Positions 43,852-52,279 of a stretch of DNA of 64,000 bases are shown here, one piece after another. A program made the position numbers and the translations under genes. The stretch is from DASVDE01 sp963740065 (GTDB lineage: Bacteria; Actinomycetota; Thermoleophilia; Solirubrobacterales; 70-9). The stretch lies in contig CAVUCS010000003.1 in NCBI GenBank assembly GCA_963740065.1, positions 21,891 through 85,890 of the forward strand. The letters run 5' to 3'. Within the stretch, counting starts at the first letter, position 1. The number at the start of each line of letters is the position of its first letter. Under the pieces are notes generated by a model that saw only the letters and a program-made list of their open reading frames with translations, ran no database searches and had not been told where the DNA came from.

Positions 43852-45546
43852 CTACCCCGCCGGGGCGATCGCCTCGATCCAGTCCCAGCGGCGACCGCAG
43901 AGTTCTTGCGCTCTGTCGACGGAGACGCCGACGGTGGAGCCGAGGCGGTCGCCTCGGCGTGGGGCGGCGGCGATCAGGGTGATGTCCTGGGGGGCGGCGC
44001 CGAGCTGGTTGGCGAGTGCGAGCAGGCCGAGGCCGACGGTCTGGGAGCAGTCGGGGAGACCGATCGCGTTGAGCGGACCGCCGATCGGCATGTGAAAGAG
44101 GAGGCGGAAGCCGGCGGTCGAGGGCAGCCTCCAGACCTCGTAGTCCTCCCCCAGCCAGACGCGTCTGTAAGGGAGGGGCGGGCGGCTCTGCTCGGGGGAG
44201 CGGGGGATGACGAGGAGCGAGTAGGAGAGCAGGGCTCTGTAGTCGACCTCGTCGGCGTCGAGCGGCTCTCTGCCGCTGGCGGAGGGACTGAGGGCGATTG
44301 CCTCGCCCGCCGGGTCGCCGGCGTCGTCGGGCGGGACGTCGCGCAGGAAGTAGTGGGAGCCGTAGGGGGTGCGCTCGAAGACGAGGGCGGGGCCCTGCTT
44401 CGCGTAGGAGGCGTTGATCTGGCGCAGCTCGCTGAGTTGGTTGTAGGGGGCGAGATCGGCGCCGGCGGAGGCGACGATCGCGCAGGCGGTGAGCGCGGCG
44501 GCGAAGGTGGCGAGCAGGGCGGCGGGCTGGGAGCGGGCGATCCAGATCGAGAGGCCGAGCGTGGCGGCGATCAGAGCGGCGAGGGCGAGGGTCCCGAGCC
44601 AGGCGTCGGCCTGCAGCGGGAATGACGGCGGCCAGGGCGCGAGGGTGGAGAGCAGCGCCAGGGCGACGATCGCGAGTGGAACCCATGAGGTGAAACGCAT
44701 ACGCCGGCTATTTGCCCGTGTACGCGTTTCACCTCGGCGCGGGAGGAGCGCCAGGGACGCTGCCAGGACGAGCAGCGTCGCCGCGGCCAGCTCCTGCACC
44801 CCTCCCCACCCCGCGTAGCCGAAGATCAGCGCCGGGACGGCAGCGAGGAAGGCGAGCGCCGCGCGCGAGGAAGGCGGCGGTTGAAGCGACGGTTCTTCGA
44901 CCGCTGTCGACTTTGTGGCGGCTGGAGCACCCCAAAAGTCGACAGCGCGCGCGATCTGCCAGGCGCTGAGGGTGAGGAGCGCGCCCAGGGTGGCCAGGTA
45001 GGGCTGAAAGCTCCAGGCCGCCTCGCCGCCGAGGAGGCGGTGGGCGGCGGCCAGGGGCAAGACGGCGCCGATCGGATCGCCGCTGCCCAGGGTCGCCTCG
45101 AGGTTCGCCTTATATGTGGAGGGGTCGAGCCCGCCGAGGTCGCGGCCGTGCTCCATCACTCGCTCGGCGATCGCCAGCCAGGTCGGGGTGTCGGCCAGGT
45201 CGCCATAGGAGGCGAAGGTGGGATGGCCGGAGAGGAGGACCGGCGCGGCGAAGAGGGCGAAGGCGGCGAGCGCGGCGCCGATAGGCCAGGGGTCGGGGCG
45301 GCCGAAGCGCCAGGGCAGCGAGGCGATCAGCCCCACCGCCGCCAGGACGATCGCCAGCGAAGCCGCATAGGGCGCGGTCGCGTCGACGAGCGCCATCGCC
45401 TGGGCGATCACGATCAGCCCGGCGAAGCCGGCCGGGACGACCAGGGCGCCGGGGAGGCGTCGCCCGCCCAGCGCGTCGAGCAGCAGGCCAAGGCCGGCGC
45501 AGATCGCCGCCAGGGCGAGCGGAAAGGCGAGCCAGGCGACGAGCAC
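43852..45546 (-). CDS. Multi-pass membrane protein with two in-frame palindrome insertions
   Basis: 564 residues from a GTG at 45546, three bases past the VapC stop. About ten transmembrane segments (VLVAWLAFPLALAAICAGLG, VVPAGFAGLIVIAQAMALV, IGAALAAFALFAAPVLL and others) precede a C-terminal extracytoplasmic domain (GPALVFERTPYGSHYFLRDV ... YRRVWLGEDYEVWRL). It resembles the multi-helix glycosyltransferase-like membrane proteins of actinobacteria but I see no catalytic motif. Palindrome A7 encodes RGETRTRANSRRMRF in one loop and C3 encodes RAVDFWGAPAATKSTAV in another, both without breaking the frame. Confidence 0.72.
   Translation of the reverse strand: MLVAWLAFPLALAAICAGLGLLLDALGGRRLPGALVVPAGFAGLIVIAQAMALVDATAPYAASLAIVLAAVGLIASLPWRFGRPDPWPIGAALAAFALFAAPVLLSGHPTFASYGDLADTPTWLAIAERVMEHGRDLGGLDPSTYKANLEATLGSGDPIGAVLPLAAAHRLLGGEAAWSFQPYLATLGALLTLSAWQIARAVDFWGAPAATKSTAVEEPSLQPPPSSRAALAFLAAVPALIFGYAGWGGVQELAAATLLVLAASLALLPRRGETRTRANSRRMRFTSWVPLAIVALALLSTLAPWPPSFPLQADAWLGTLALAALIAATLGLSIWIARSQPAALLATFAAALTACAIVASAGADLAPYNQLSELRQINASYAKQGPALVFERTPYGSHYFLRDVPPDDAGDPAGEAIALSPSASGREPLDADEVDYRALLSYSLLVIPRSPEQSRPPLPYRRVWLGEDYEVWRLPSTAGFRLLFHMPIGGPLNAIGLPDCSQTVGLGLLALANQLGAAPQDITLIAAAPRRGDRLGSTVGVSVDRAQELCGRRWDWIEAIAPAG
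44689..44733. repeat. Palindrome family A, copy A7 (45 bp), inside the membrane protein gene
   Basis: Termini GGTGAAACGC and GCGTTTCACC: both ends carry the same C-to-A / G-to-T change relative to the other copies, so pairing is preserved. In frame in a loop between membrane segments. Confidence 0.88.
44903..44946. repeat. Palindrome family C, copy C3 (44 bp), inside the membrane protein gene
   Basis: GCTGTCGACTTTGTGG at one end and CCCCAAAAGTCGACAGC at the other; reverse orientation relative to C1 and C2. Translated within a cytoplasmic or external loop of the membrane protein. Confidence 0.85.
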
Positions 45547-45548
45547 GT

Positions 45549-45926
45549 CTACTCCCAGATGACCTCGACGCCGTAATCGGCGAATTGGGAATCGGCGGTT
45601 ACGAGGGGCAGGCGCTCGAGCCGGGCCTGCGCGATCAGCAGCCGGTCGAAGGGGTCGCCGTGGTTGGTCGGCAGCTCGCGCACGGCCCAGGCGTGCTCGG
45701 CGGCGACCGGCAGCCACTCGAAGCCCATTTCCTCGACCCGCGCGGGGAGGTCCTCGGGGACGGTGAGCTTGCCGAGGGCGGACTTGATCGCAAGCTCCCA
45801 GAGGGAGGCGGTGCTGACGAGGACGTCGGCGTCCCCGGCCTCGATCGCAGCCGTCGGCTTTGACCCAAGACGCGGATCGTCCTGCACATGCCAGAGCAGG
45901 ACGTGGCTATCGACCAGCAACCTCAA
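45549..45926 (-). CDS. vapC: VapC-type PIN-domain toxin
   Basis: 125 residues. PIN domain with the first catalytic Asp in MRLLVDSHVLLWHVQDDPRL, a central acidic residue in SLWELAIKSALGKL, and the HGDPFDRLLIAQA and LVTADSQFADYGVE blocks. PIN toxins cut RNA, commonly tRNA or rRNA; the target here is unknown. The ATG overlaps the end of the antitoxin gene by 4 bp. Confidence 0.88.
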   Translation of the reverse strand: MRLLVDSHVLLWHVQDDPRLGSKPTAAIEAGDADVLVSTASLWELAIKSALGKLTVPEDLPARVEEMGFEWLPVAAEHAWAVRELPTNHGDPFDRLLIAQARLERLPLVTADSQFADYGVEVIWE

Positions 45927-46213
45927 CCTCTGCCCGCGCCGGCATCGTCGGGGAGGTCAGGGAGGACTTCGCCCTCCTCGAACATGCGCTGGATCTCCTT
46001 GTCGACCTCCTTCATCTCCTCGTCGGAGGCGATCCAGATCTCGTCCTTCAGCGACCCTCGCCCCGTCACCCCCCCACCTCGCTTCTCCAACGGCACGATG
46101 CGCGCCACCGGCTCGCGACCGCGGCGCACGACGATCTCCTCCCCGGCCTCGGCGCGGCGAACGAGCTTGGAGAACTGGGTCTTGGCCTCGTGGATGGTGA
46201 CCTCTTTCGACAT
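45923..46213 (-). CDS. Phd/YefM-family antitoxin
   Basis: 96 residues starting MSKEVTIHEAKTQFSKLVRR; with AGEEIVVRRGREPVARIVPL this is the Phd/YefM DNA-binding fold. The C-terminal acidic stretch (KEVDKEIQRMFEEGEVLPDL) is the part expected to wrap the toxin. It overlaps the VapC-type gene by 4 bp. The upstream in-frame ATG at 46249 is disfavoured because it lies in the operator region. Confidence 0.87.
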   Translation of the reverse strand: MSKEVTIHEAKTQFSKLVRRAEAGEEIVVRRGREPVARIVPLEKRGGGVTGRGSLKDEIWIASDEEMKEVDKEIQRMFEEGEVLPDLPDDAGAGRG

Positions 46214-46227
46214 CGAATCCAGATTAG

Positions 46228-46245
46228 CCAAGTTAGTCCACTTGG
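46228..46245. promoter_or_regulatory. Candidate operator of the Phd/VapC pair
   Basis: CCAAG-N8-CTTGG inverted repeat within TTAGCCAAGTTAGTCCACTT, 15 bp upstream of the antitoxin ATG. Position and symmetry fit Phd-type autoregulation. Confidence 0.45.
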
Positions 46246-46333
46246 TCAACCAGAGCTCTTGCCGAACGGGCGCAGGAGTGGCTAGTTGTAATTCCTAACC
46301 ACGTTGTTCATCCGGCCTCTTTGCTCGACGGCC

Positions 46334-47062
46334 TCAGTAGACGACCGTCGGGCCAACCGAGACGACCTTCCAGGCCCGTCCTCGTCGGCGAACCCGTTGG
46401 CGTAGACCTTGTTCTCGCCGGTGCGGGTGTAGATGAGGAAGGCGTTGCCTTCTCCCGATGCGCAGGGAGAGGACGTAGTCGATGCGGGCCTCTCTGGCGA
46501 AGGCGCTCTGGGGGACCTGGGAGGCGAGGCCTCTCATCGCCTCCGCGCAGGCGGCATTGCCGCTCTTGCCCTTGACGAAACCGGCGAACTCCGCCTTCGC
46601 CCTGGCGGCGAGATAGGTGCAGGCCTTCGCCCAGTTGGCGGCGGCGCGAGCGTCGTAGAAGGCTTGGAGGGTGGCGGTGACCTCCTCGCGCTCGGAGGCC
46701 GAGGCTTCCGCGCCCCAGGTCTGGATCGAGTTGTCGCCACCCTTTGAGACCGGGACGCCGGGAGCCGCATTCTTTGAGCCCTCGGTGGGCTCGGGCAAGT
46801 TTGAGGTGTCCGCGGGCGCGCTTGGTGGCGGTGGGGTCCCTCCCCCGTTCTGGCTTTGATCGTTGCCGCCCTTGGCGCCTTGGGTGGAGGTTCCCTGCGG
46901 GGCGGTGGTCGTTGCGTCCGTGCCTGTGGTCGCGGTCGAATCGGTGGCCTGGGTGCTCGTCCCATCCCCTCCCCCACCGCAGCCGGCGAGGGCCAGGGCG
47001 ACGGCGATCACAAGTGCGGCAAGTAGGCCTGCGGGGCGTTTAGCGGTCACAGCGTCACTCAA
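46334..47062 (-). CDS. Lipoprotein with a C-terminal domain disturbed by compensating frameshifts
   Basis: 242 residues. A lipobox signal (LLAALVIAVALALAGC) is followed by a long Thr/Ser/Gly/Pro linker and the domain EREEVTATLQAFYDARAAAN, ACTYLAARAKAEFAGFVKG. Between about 46450 and 46370 the frame reads Arg-rich nonsense, while the neighbouring frame reads GNAFLIYTRTGENKVYANGF; a shift at each end would restore a sensible protein that ends AWKVVSVGPTVVY. This paired pattern is typical of uncorrected indels. It follows surface operon III. Confidence 0.75.
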   Translation of the reverse strand: MSDAVTAKRPAGLLAALVIAVALALAGCGGGGDGTSTQATDSTATTGTDATTTAPQGTSTQGAKGGNDQSQNGGGTPPPPSAPADTSNLPEPTEGSKNAAPGVPVSKGGDNSIQTWGAEASASEREEVTATLQAFYDARAAANWAKACTYLAARAKAEFAGFVKGKSGNAACAEAMRGLASQVPQSAFAREARIDYVLSLRIGRRQRLPHLHPHRREQGLRQRVRRRGRAWKVVSVGPTVVY

Positions 47063-47216
47063 CGATAGAAGACGGCGAAGAAGGCGCGGTCTGCTATTCC
47101 CTCGGCGAGGTAGCCGTGGCGCTTTCGTGGGAGCGGAACTGGCGGTCGAGCTTCATCGAAATCCCGGTGACGACACCCAGTCGCCGGTGCTCCTGAAAAG
47201 ACGATCTACGAACGAC

Positions 47217-47750
47217 TTATGGCTTCAACGGCACGGTGAGCTGCTGCATGGTGCGCGAGCGGGAGAACTTGATCGCCAAATACATCAGCAGCGAGTCGCC
47301 GTTGTTGAGGATCTTGCGGGCCTGGGGGGTGAGCCGAAGGCGCAGGGTGAAGATGCCGGGACCGCTCGCGGTGACCGGGGCCGCCCGCGCGACTTTGATG
47401 ATCGAGAGCTCCGGCTGAGCCTGGCCGAAGGCCGAGAGGACGCCGGCCTTGCGGACGCGGACCGGGAGGGGGATCTCGCCGTTCTCGATCAGCGCGGTGA
47501 TTTGCTCATCGCTGAGCGGATCGGTGCCGAAGGGGAGCAGGTTCTGGTTATAGGCGGAGGAGCGTTGTTCGGCGCTGCCGTTGTCGGAGGTGCGTTGCTG
47601 GTTGGCCTTGCCTGTGGTCGAAGACCCGCCGCTGCTCTGCTTGGAAGCGCTCTGGCCCGTTGAGGTGGTTGTGCCCCCTCCCCCACCGCAGCCGCTCGCC
47701 AGTAGCGCCAACGCCACGACTGCTGCGCTCAGGGGTGCTCTCCTCATCAT
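47217..47750 (-). CDS. Lipoprotein, surface unit III
   Basis: 177 residues, the paralogue of the gene at 12431-12934, differing mainly by a short insertion (NQQRTSDNGSAEQ) in the linker. Lipobox LASGC, Gly/Ser/Thr linker, domain LPFGTDPLSDEQITALIENG. The 3' 100 bp are identical to the other copy. Last member of the operon III core. Confidence 0.82.
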   Translation of the reverse strand: MMRRAPLSAAVVALALLASGCGGGGGTTTSTGQSASKQSSGGSSTTGKANQQRTSDNGSAEQRSSAYNQNLLPFGTDPLSDEQITALIENGEIPLPVRVRKAGVLSAFGQAQPELSIIKVARAAPVTASGPGIFTLRLRLTPQARKILNNGDSLLMYLAIKFSRSRTMQQLTVPLKP

Positions 47751-47780
47751 GATCCCCAGCCTAGGAAATGCGCCTAAACA

Positions 47781-48572
47781 TCAGCCCCGCACCCGGCAGG
47801 TGCGAACCAAGGTGCTCCTCAACGTGCGGCCGTTGTCAAAGGACATCGAGGCGCGGGCGAAGGAGAAGGTGGCGACGGTGAAGCCGCGCGGAGCGGCGCA
47901 GGAGGCGCTGATGTAGCTGCGGCGCTTGCCCTTGAAGGTGTAGTTGCGGTGAAAGCGCAGCGACATCGACTTCACGTAGCCATAGCCGTTGGAGACCGGC
48001 GGCACCGCCGCGCTCAAGACAGTGCCGTAGGCGCCGCGGGTGCGCTTGATCTCAAAGACGATGATCCGGGTTATCGGTAGCGGGTCGGTGCCATAGATGT
48101 GGGCGAGGATCACTTCGCGGCCGTCTTTTCGAGCGTTGAAGGCGAGAATGCGCCCGTTTGTGGGGAAGGTCGCCTGCTCGGGGAGGGCGGTGTCGGCCGA
48201 GAAGCGGCCGCTGCCGACCAGCGCGTCGCGGCAGACTCGCCGGGCCCCGCGACTGGAGCTCGCCCGTAGCTCGGCGTAGTGACAGCGTGCCAGACCACGG
48301 GAGCTGAGCCGCCCGCCTTTATTGAGCGCGATCTCGATCCTCCGCAGGGAGGGAGGGCGCTCGCCGGAGAGGGCTCTGATCTTGCCCCCGATGCTGACCT
48401 CGACCGGGGCGAGGGCGTCTCGGGGCAAGGTCGCGGGGGCCAGGCCGCCCTCAAATCTGACGAAGAGGTTGCCGCGGGCGGTCAGCTCAGCCGTGGCGAG
48501 GGTCGCCGAGACGGCGAGCAGGGCGATCGCGGCACTGAGGGCGAGCGCACCCCTGCGAGGCGCCCCACTCAC
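47781..48572 (-). CDS. 26-kDa secreted protein, intact copy, unit III
   Basis: About 263 residues, the intact reference for the family. Signal peptide (ALALSAAIALLAVSATLATA), then LTARGNLFVRFEGGLAPATL, VEVSIGGKIRALSGERPPSL, a Cys pair in RCHYAELRASSSRGARRVCR, LAFNARKDGREVILAHIYGT, and the C-terminal CAAPRGFTVATFSFARASMS. It is almost all beta by appearance. No named family. It follows the LPPGF-module gene by 9 nt. The GTG at 48572 is preferred; a TTG lies one codon upstream. Confidence 0.82.
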   Translation of the reverse strand: MSGAPRRGALALSAAIALLAVSATLATAELTARGNLFVRFEGGLAPATLPRDALAPVEVSIGGKIRALSGERPPSLRRIEIALNKGGRLSSRGLARCHYAELRASSSRGARRVCRDALVGSGRFSADTALPEQATFPTNGRILAFNARKDGREVILAHIYGTDPLPITRIIVFEIKRTRGAYGTVLSAAVPPVSNGYGYVKSMSLRFHRNYTFKGKRRSYISASCAAPRGFTVATFSFARASMSFDNGRTLRSTLVRTCRVRG

Positions 48573-48581
48573 CAAATCGCC

Positions 48582-51500
48582 TTAAGCTGCCGCAGACCCG
48601 GCGCGGTGGTGCTTTGAGCCGCGGCGGTGCCCGCCGCGCTTGCCCTTGCGCTTCTTGTGCTTTTTGCAGTTGGGCTGCAGCTTGGCCCGGCGGGTGATGC
48701 TGTCGCCGTTGTGGGCGGTGAAGCGCACCTTGGCGCGGTAGGCGCGTCTGCAGATGTCGCGGGAGTTGACGAGGAGGCCTTTGTTGCCGCCTTGCAATCT
48801 GAAGAGAACCCGGGTGACCGGGGCGTCTGGGATGAAGTCGAAGGTGTTGCGGATGCCCTGGTTGACTGAGTCCACGCGTCCGGTGGACTCGAATCTGATC
48901 GGCTGGAAGTCGGGGCCGCGGAAGTCAGGGACGACGTCTGGCAGCAGGTTGGTGCCGGTGCGCAGGTAGACGTTGGCCGAAAGCGCGTAATCAAACAGCG
49001 GCGAGGTGGCCGTGGCGGTGCCGTAGATAGATCCCGCCGGGCAGTTGTCGGCGGCGAAGTCCGAGCGGGTGCAGACGGTGCGGATGTGCTCGTTGGCGAG
49101 GAACTCGCTGCGCGGGAAGGCGACGGAGACCGAGGCGATGTTGGCATCGCCGGGCCGGGGGGCGAGGATCGCCGAGAGCGCCGGGTAGGCGCCGCGGCGG
49201 GTGCCGCCCTTCAACTTCAGGGTCAGCTTCGGGCGGAAGTCGAGGTTTTGGCAGCCGTCGGACCGCGAAGGGGTCCGAGAGCGCCGCGCTGGTGTCATCG
49301 GCTGGGTTGACAAGGCTCGCGCCCGCTCCACCGACTTCGCCCGTGAGCGCCATCTGCTCGCAGTTGGTCGGGTTGAGCGTGAACTGGTCGCGGTCAACCA
49401 CCACCCGGACGTCGCGCAGGTGGATCGGCACCCCGTGGAGGATGGTCGGGATCGGGTCTGAGATGACCGAGGCCTGGGCGGTCTTGGGGTCGAGGTATAG
49501 CGCCGAGCGGATCACGACGTTGCCGAGGTCAAGCCCGCCGGTGACCGCCGGAGTCACCACGGCGATCGAGACCGGGGCGCCTTTGTAGGGGCCGGCCAGG
49601 TATGCGGTGCCGGGGATGTAGAAGGGGAGGGGGCCCGCTCCTGAGCCGGCGTTGGAGTAGCCGACGCTTGAGTTTGCCGGGCAGGAGGGGTTGTCCTTTT
49701 CGGCCTGTCCCGTTCCCGGGGCGGTCGGGATCGCGTTTAGCACCGCGTCGGGGCAGAGCGAGACGCCGGCCAGCTTGCCGGTCAGCCCCGGCGGAAGCGC
49801 GGCCGAGATCGAGGTGAGCTCCTGGGAGCCGTCTTCGCGTCCAGCTTCAAGCGCGAAGGGGGAGTAGGCGCCCGCGGTGGGGTTGGTGGTGCCGGCTGAG
49901 AAGCTCGGGTTGTGGGGGCGAGAGGCCAGGGTCGGGGTCGAGCAGGGGCTGCCGTCGGGGTTTTGGGTCACGTCGAAGCTGGAGTCGACCGGCACGTCGG
50001 TATCGGGAACCGACCAGGTGTTGAGCGTGCCCTCGATCGTGTGGGTGCCGCAGGTCGGCGGGTTGATCAGCGGCGCCCGATCACCGGAGCGAAACTGGAC
50101 CGCAGAGCGCGTCGAATGGGAACTGGGGGAGCTCGTCGAAGACGGTCGTGACCTGGCCGGTGTCGGGGTCGAGGATCATCGAGCCCGGGAGCTTCATCAG
50201 CACGCCGCGGCCCTCACAGTCGTGGATGATCGGTGTAGATCGGCGAAGAGCGGAGTTGACCGGGTTCTCGTGTTGCTTGGCGAGGTAGATCGAGCCCTGC
50301 AGCGGCGCGGTGCCCGGGCAGATTGGCGGGGAAGTCGACCGGCGTGGGCAGAAGCGGCGTCGAGATCTCGACCGCGCCGATCCGCGAAGCGTCGGGGCAG
50401 GTGACCGGCTCGGTGTCGGCCACGCCGGCATGGGAGATGCCGATCTCGGCTTCGGTGCAGCCGCGCAGGCCGTCGGCAGAAGGCCGGGTTGACGGACATG
50501 CCCTCCGGGAGCTTCACCTCAAAGCGCTTGACCGGCGGGTTCGAGACCTCGTCGGGGTCGTCGTTGAAGGGGACCGAGGCGGTCACGTTGACGCCGGTCG
50601 GGCTGTCGGCGCTGGCGTTGGTCGGAGCGATCGAGACGTCGGGGTCGAACTCGGCCTGGGAGGCGGCGCAATCGGTGAAGTTGTCCGGCAGGTCGTAGTC
50701 GACGTCGGGGCCGAAGACGCCGATGTTGTCCCAGGAGTCATAGTGGGAGAGGGACATCGTCGCCTGGTTGGTCGCATTGCGAGGGCACAGTCAGAAACGG
50801 TTTGCGCAGGTATGCCGGCGGGGCATGAGTCGGTGGTGTCGCCGTTGTAGGAGGTTCCCAAGTGGGGACCCGAGTTGAATATCGGGCAACGCTCGGAGTC
50901 GTGGCTCGGGTCGGCCGGGATGCCCCAGATCGTCGCCTTCGAGGTGATAGACGGGCAGCGTCTCGGTGATGTTCGGCACGACGGTGCGGATCGCGTAGTT
51001 GCGTTCCGGATCCAGCGAGGCCCGGATGTGGACGGGGGCGCCGGTGACCGAGAAGCCGAGGTCGGCGATCGAACCCCTCGGGTGCCTCCATGTTGTAGAT
51101 CGCCGACGGTGTAGGCGGTGTGGTGATCGGCGTTGATCGGGTAGAGGATTCCGTCGAAGCGGCCGACCTGGCTCGAAATCGGGCAGGACTCGGAGATCAG
51201 CTCGGCCGGCTTGCACTCGTCGAGGACGGTCGGATCGCCGAGGAATCCAGGCGGCAGATCGACCTGAAGGTCGCGGATGTTCTGGGCCGAGTTCATCCGG
51301 AATGGGTCAGACTGGTCAGGGCCCGCAACTGCGAACGTGAGTTGAGGTCGAAGGCGAAGGTCGCCTGCTCGGGATGGGACCCCGCTTCCCGTACCGGCGT
51401 CAGTCCGTCGGACGCATAGAAATCGGCGCAGCCAGCTGCCGCGGAACGAATCCGAAGCCAGCCGGAGTGGCGCTGATGGTGGTCGCCTCGGTCGTGCTGG

Positions 51501-52279
51501 CCGGCGAGCTGGCGCCTCCCCCACTGACGGTCGCCGTGGCAAAGCGAACCGCCGCTGGCACCCGGAGCGACGTTGACGCGGATGATCAGGCTGCGTGCGA
51601 GGCGGTGGCGGGGAATCGTTGCATTGGTCGTGCAGGTAAACGAGGAGGAGCCAGCTCCGCCTGGGCAAGTCCAGGCAGGGGCGTTCTCGATGTCAATGGA
51701 GTGGCGGGTGAGCCCCGATGGCAGGTTGATCTGAACGCTGACCGTACTTGTGGCCGGATCCGGACCAACGTTGGTGACGTCCACCCAGTACTCGCCGAGT
51801 CGACTGAGGGGTGTCGAGCCTTGAGAGGCCGTGAGTTCGGGAACGTTTGTGGCGGCGAGAGACCCGGTGAAGGTGATGGTGAAGGGACTCCCGGTCCCGG
51901 GACCAGCCTGGTTGGCGTCTCCGACGACCGTGACGTCGCCCGGTGCGATCGAGGGCAGCGCTTCCAATGCGGCGCGGACCGCCGGTGCTACAGCGTCGAA
52001 GCTGAGATTCCCGGTCGTCTCCCCGGCATAGGTAAGCCGGTACTGCCCGGTGTGGGCGACAATGCTCAGACGCTGCACCTCGTTGGTCGAGGGCGCCGAG
52101 CCGTTCTCCAGCGTGGCCAGGGTCGCGGTTCCTGTCCCACCCGGCTCAAAATTGGTCGGCAGATGGTGGAGGTCGATATTCCACACAGGAGCCGCGGATG
52201 CGGGCGACGCGGAGACCAGGGCAGCGGATGCCAAGCAAACGAGGCCGGTGCAGAGGCGGGCTAGGGGTGAGTTGATCAC
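48582..52279 (-). CDS. Large secreted LPPGF-module protein, unit III, several frameshifts
   Basis: GTG 52279 overlaps the upstream stop (GTGA). Signal peptide (LARLCTGLVCLASAALVSAS), an N-terminal module (IDLHHLPTNFEPGGTGTATL), then the same family blocks as in units I and II (DLQVDLPPGFLGDPTVLDEC, IPADPSHDSERC, CPDASRIGAVEISTPLLPTP, YLAGPYKGAPVSIAVVTPAV), and a KRKGKRGGHRRGSKHHR tail. Frame changes occur near 51450, 51310, 51090, 50790, 50470, 50240, 50100 and 49260. The segment 48991-49995 and the N-terminus are clean. No nonsense codons accompany the shifts. It includes an N-terminal repeat-like insert absent from unit I (VVAHTGQYRLTYAGETTGNL). Confidence 0.65.

Noticed and set aside
575..44946. 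Interspersed palindromes read as a degenerate CRISPR array
   Set aside because: Copies are kilobases apart, lie inside and between unrelated genes, have no regular spacers and no cas genes nearby.
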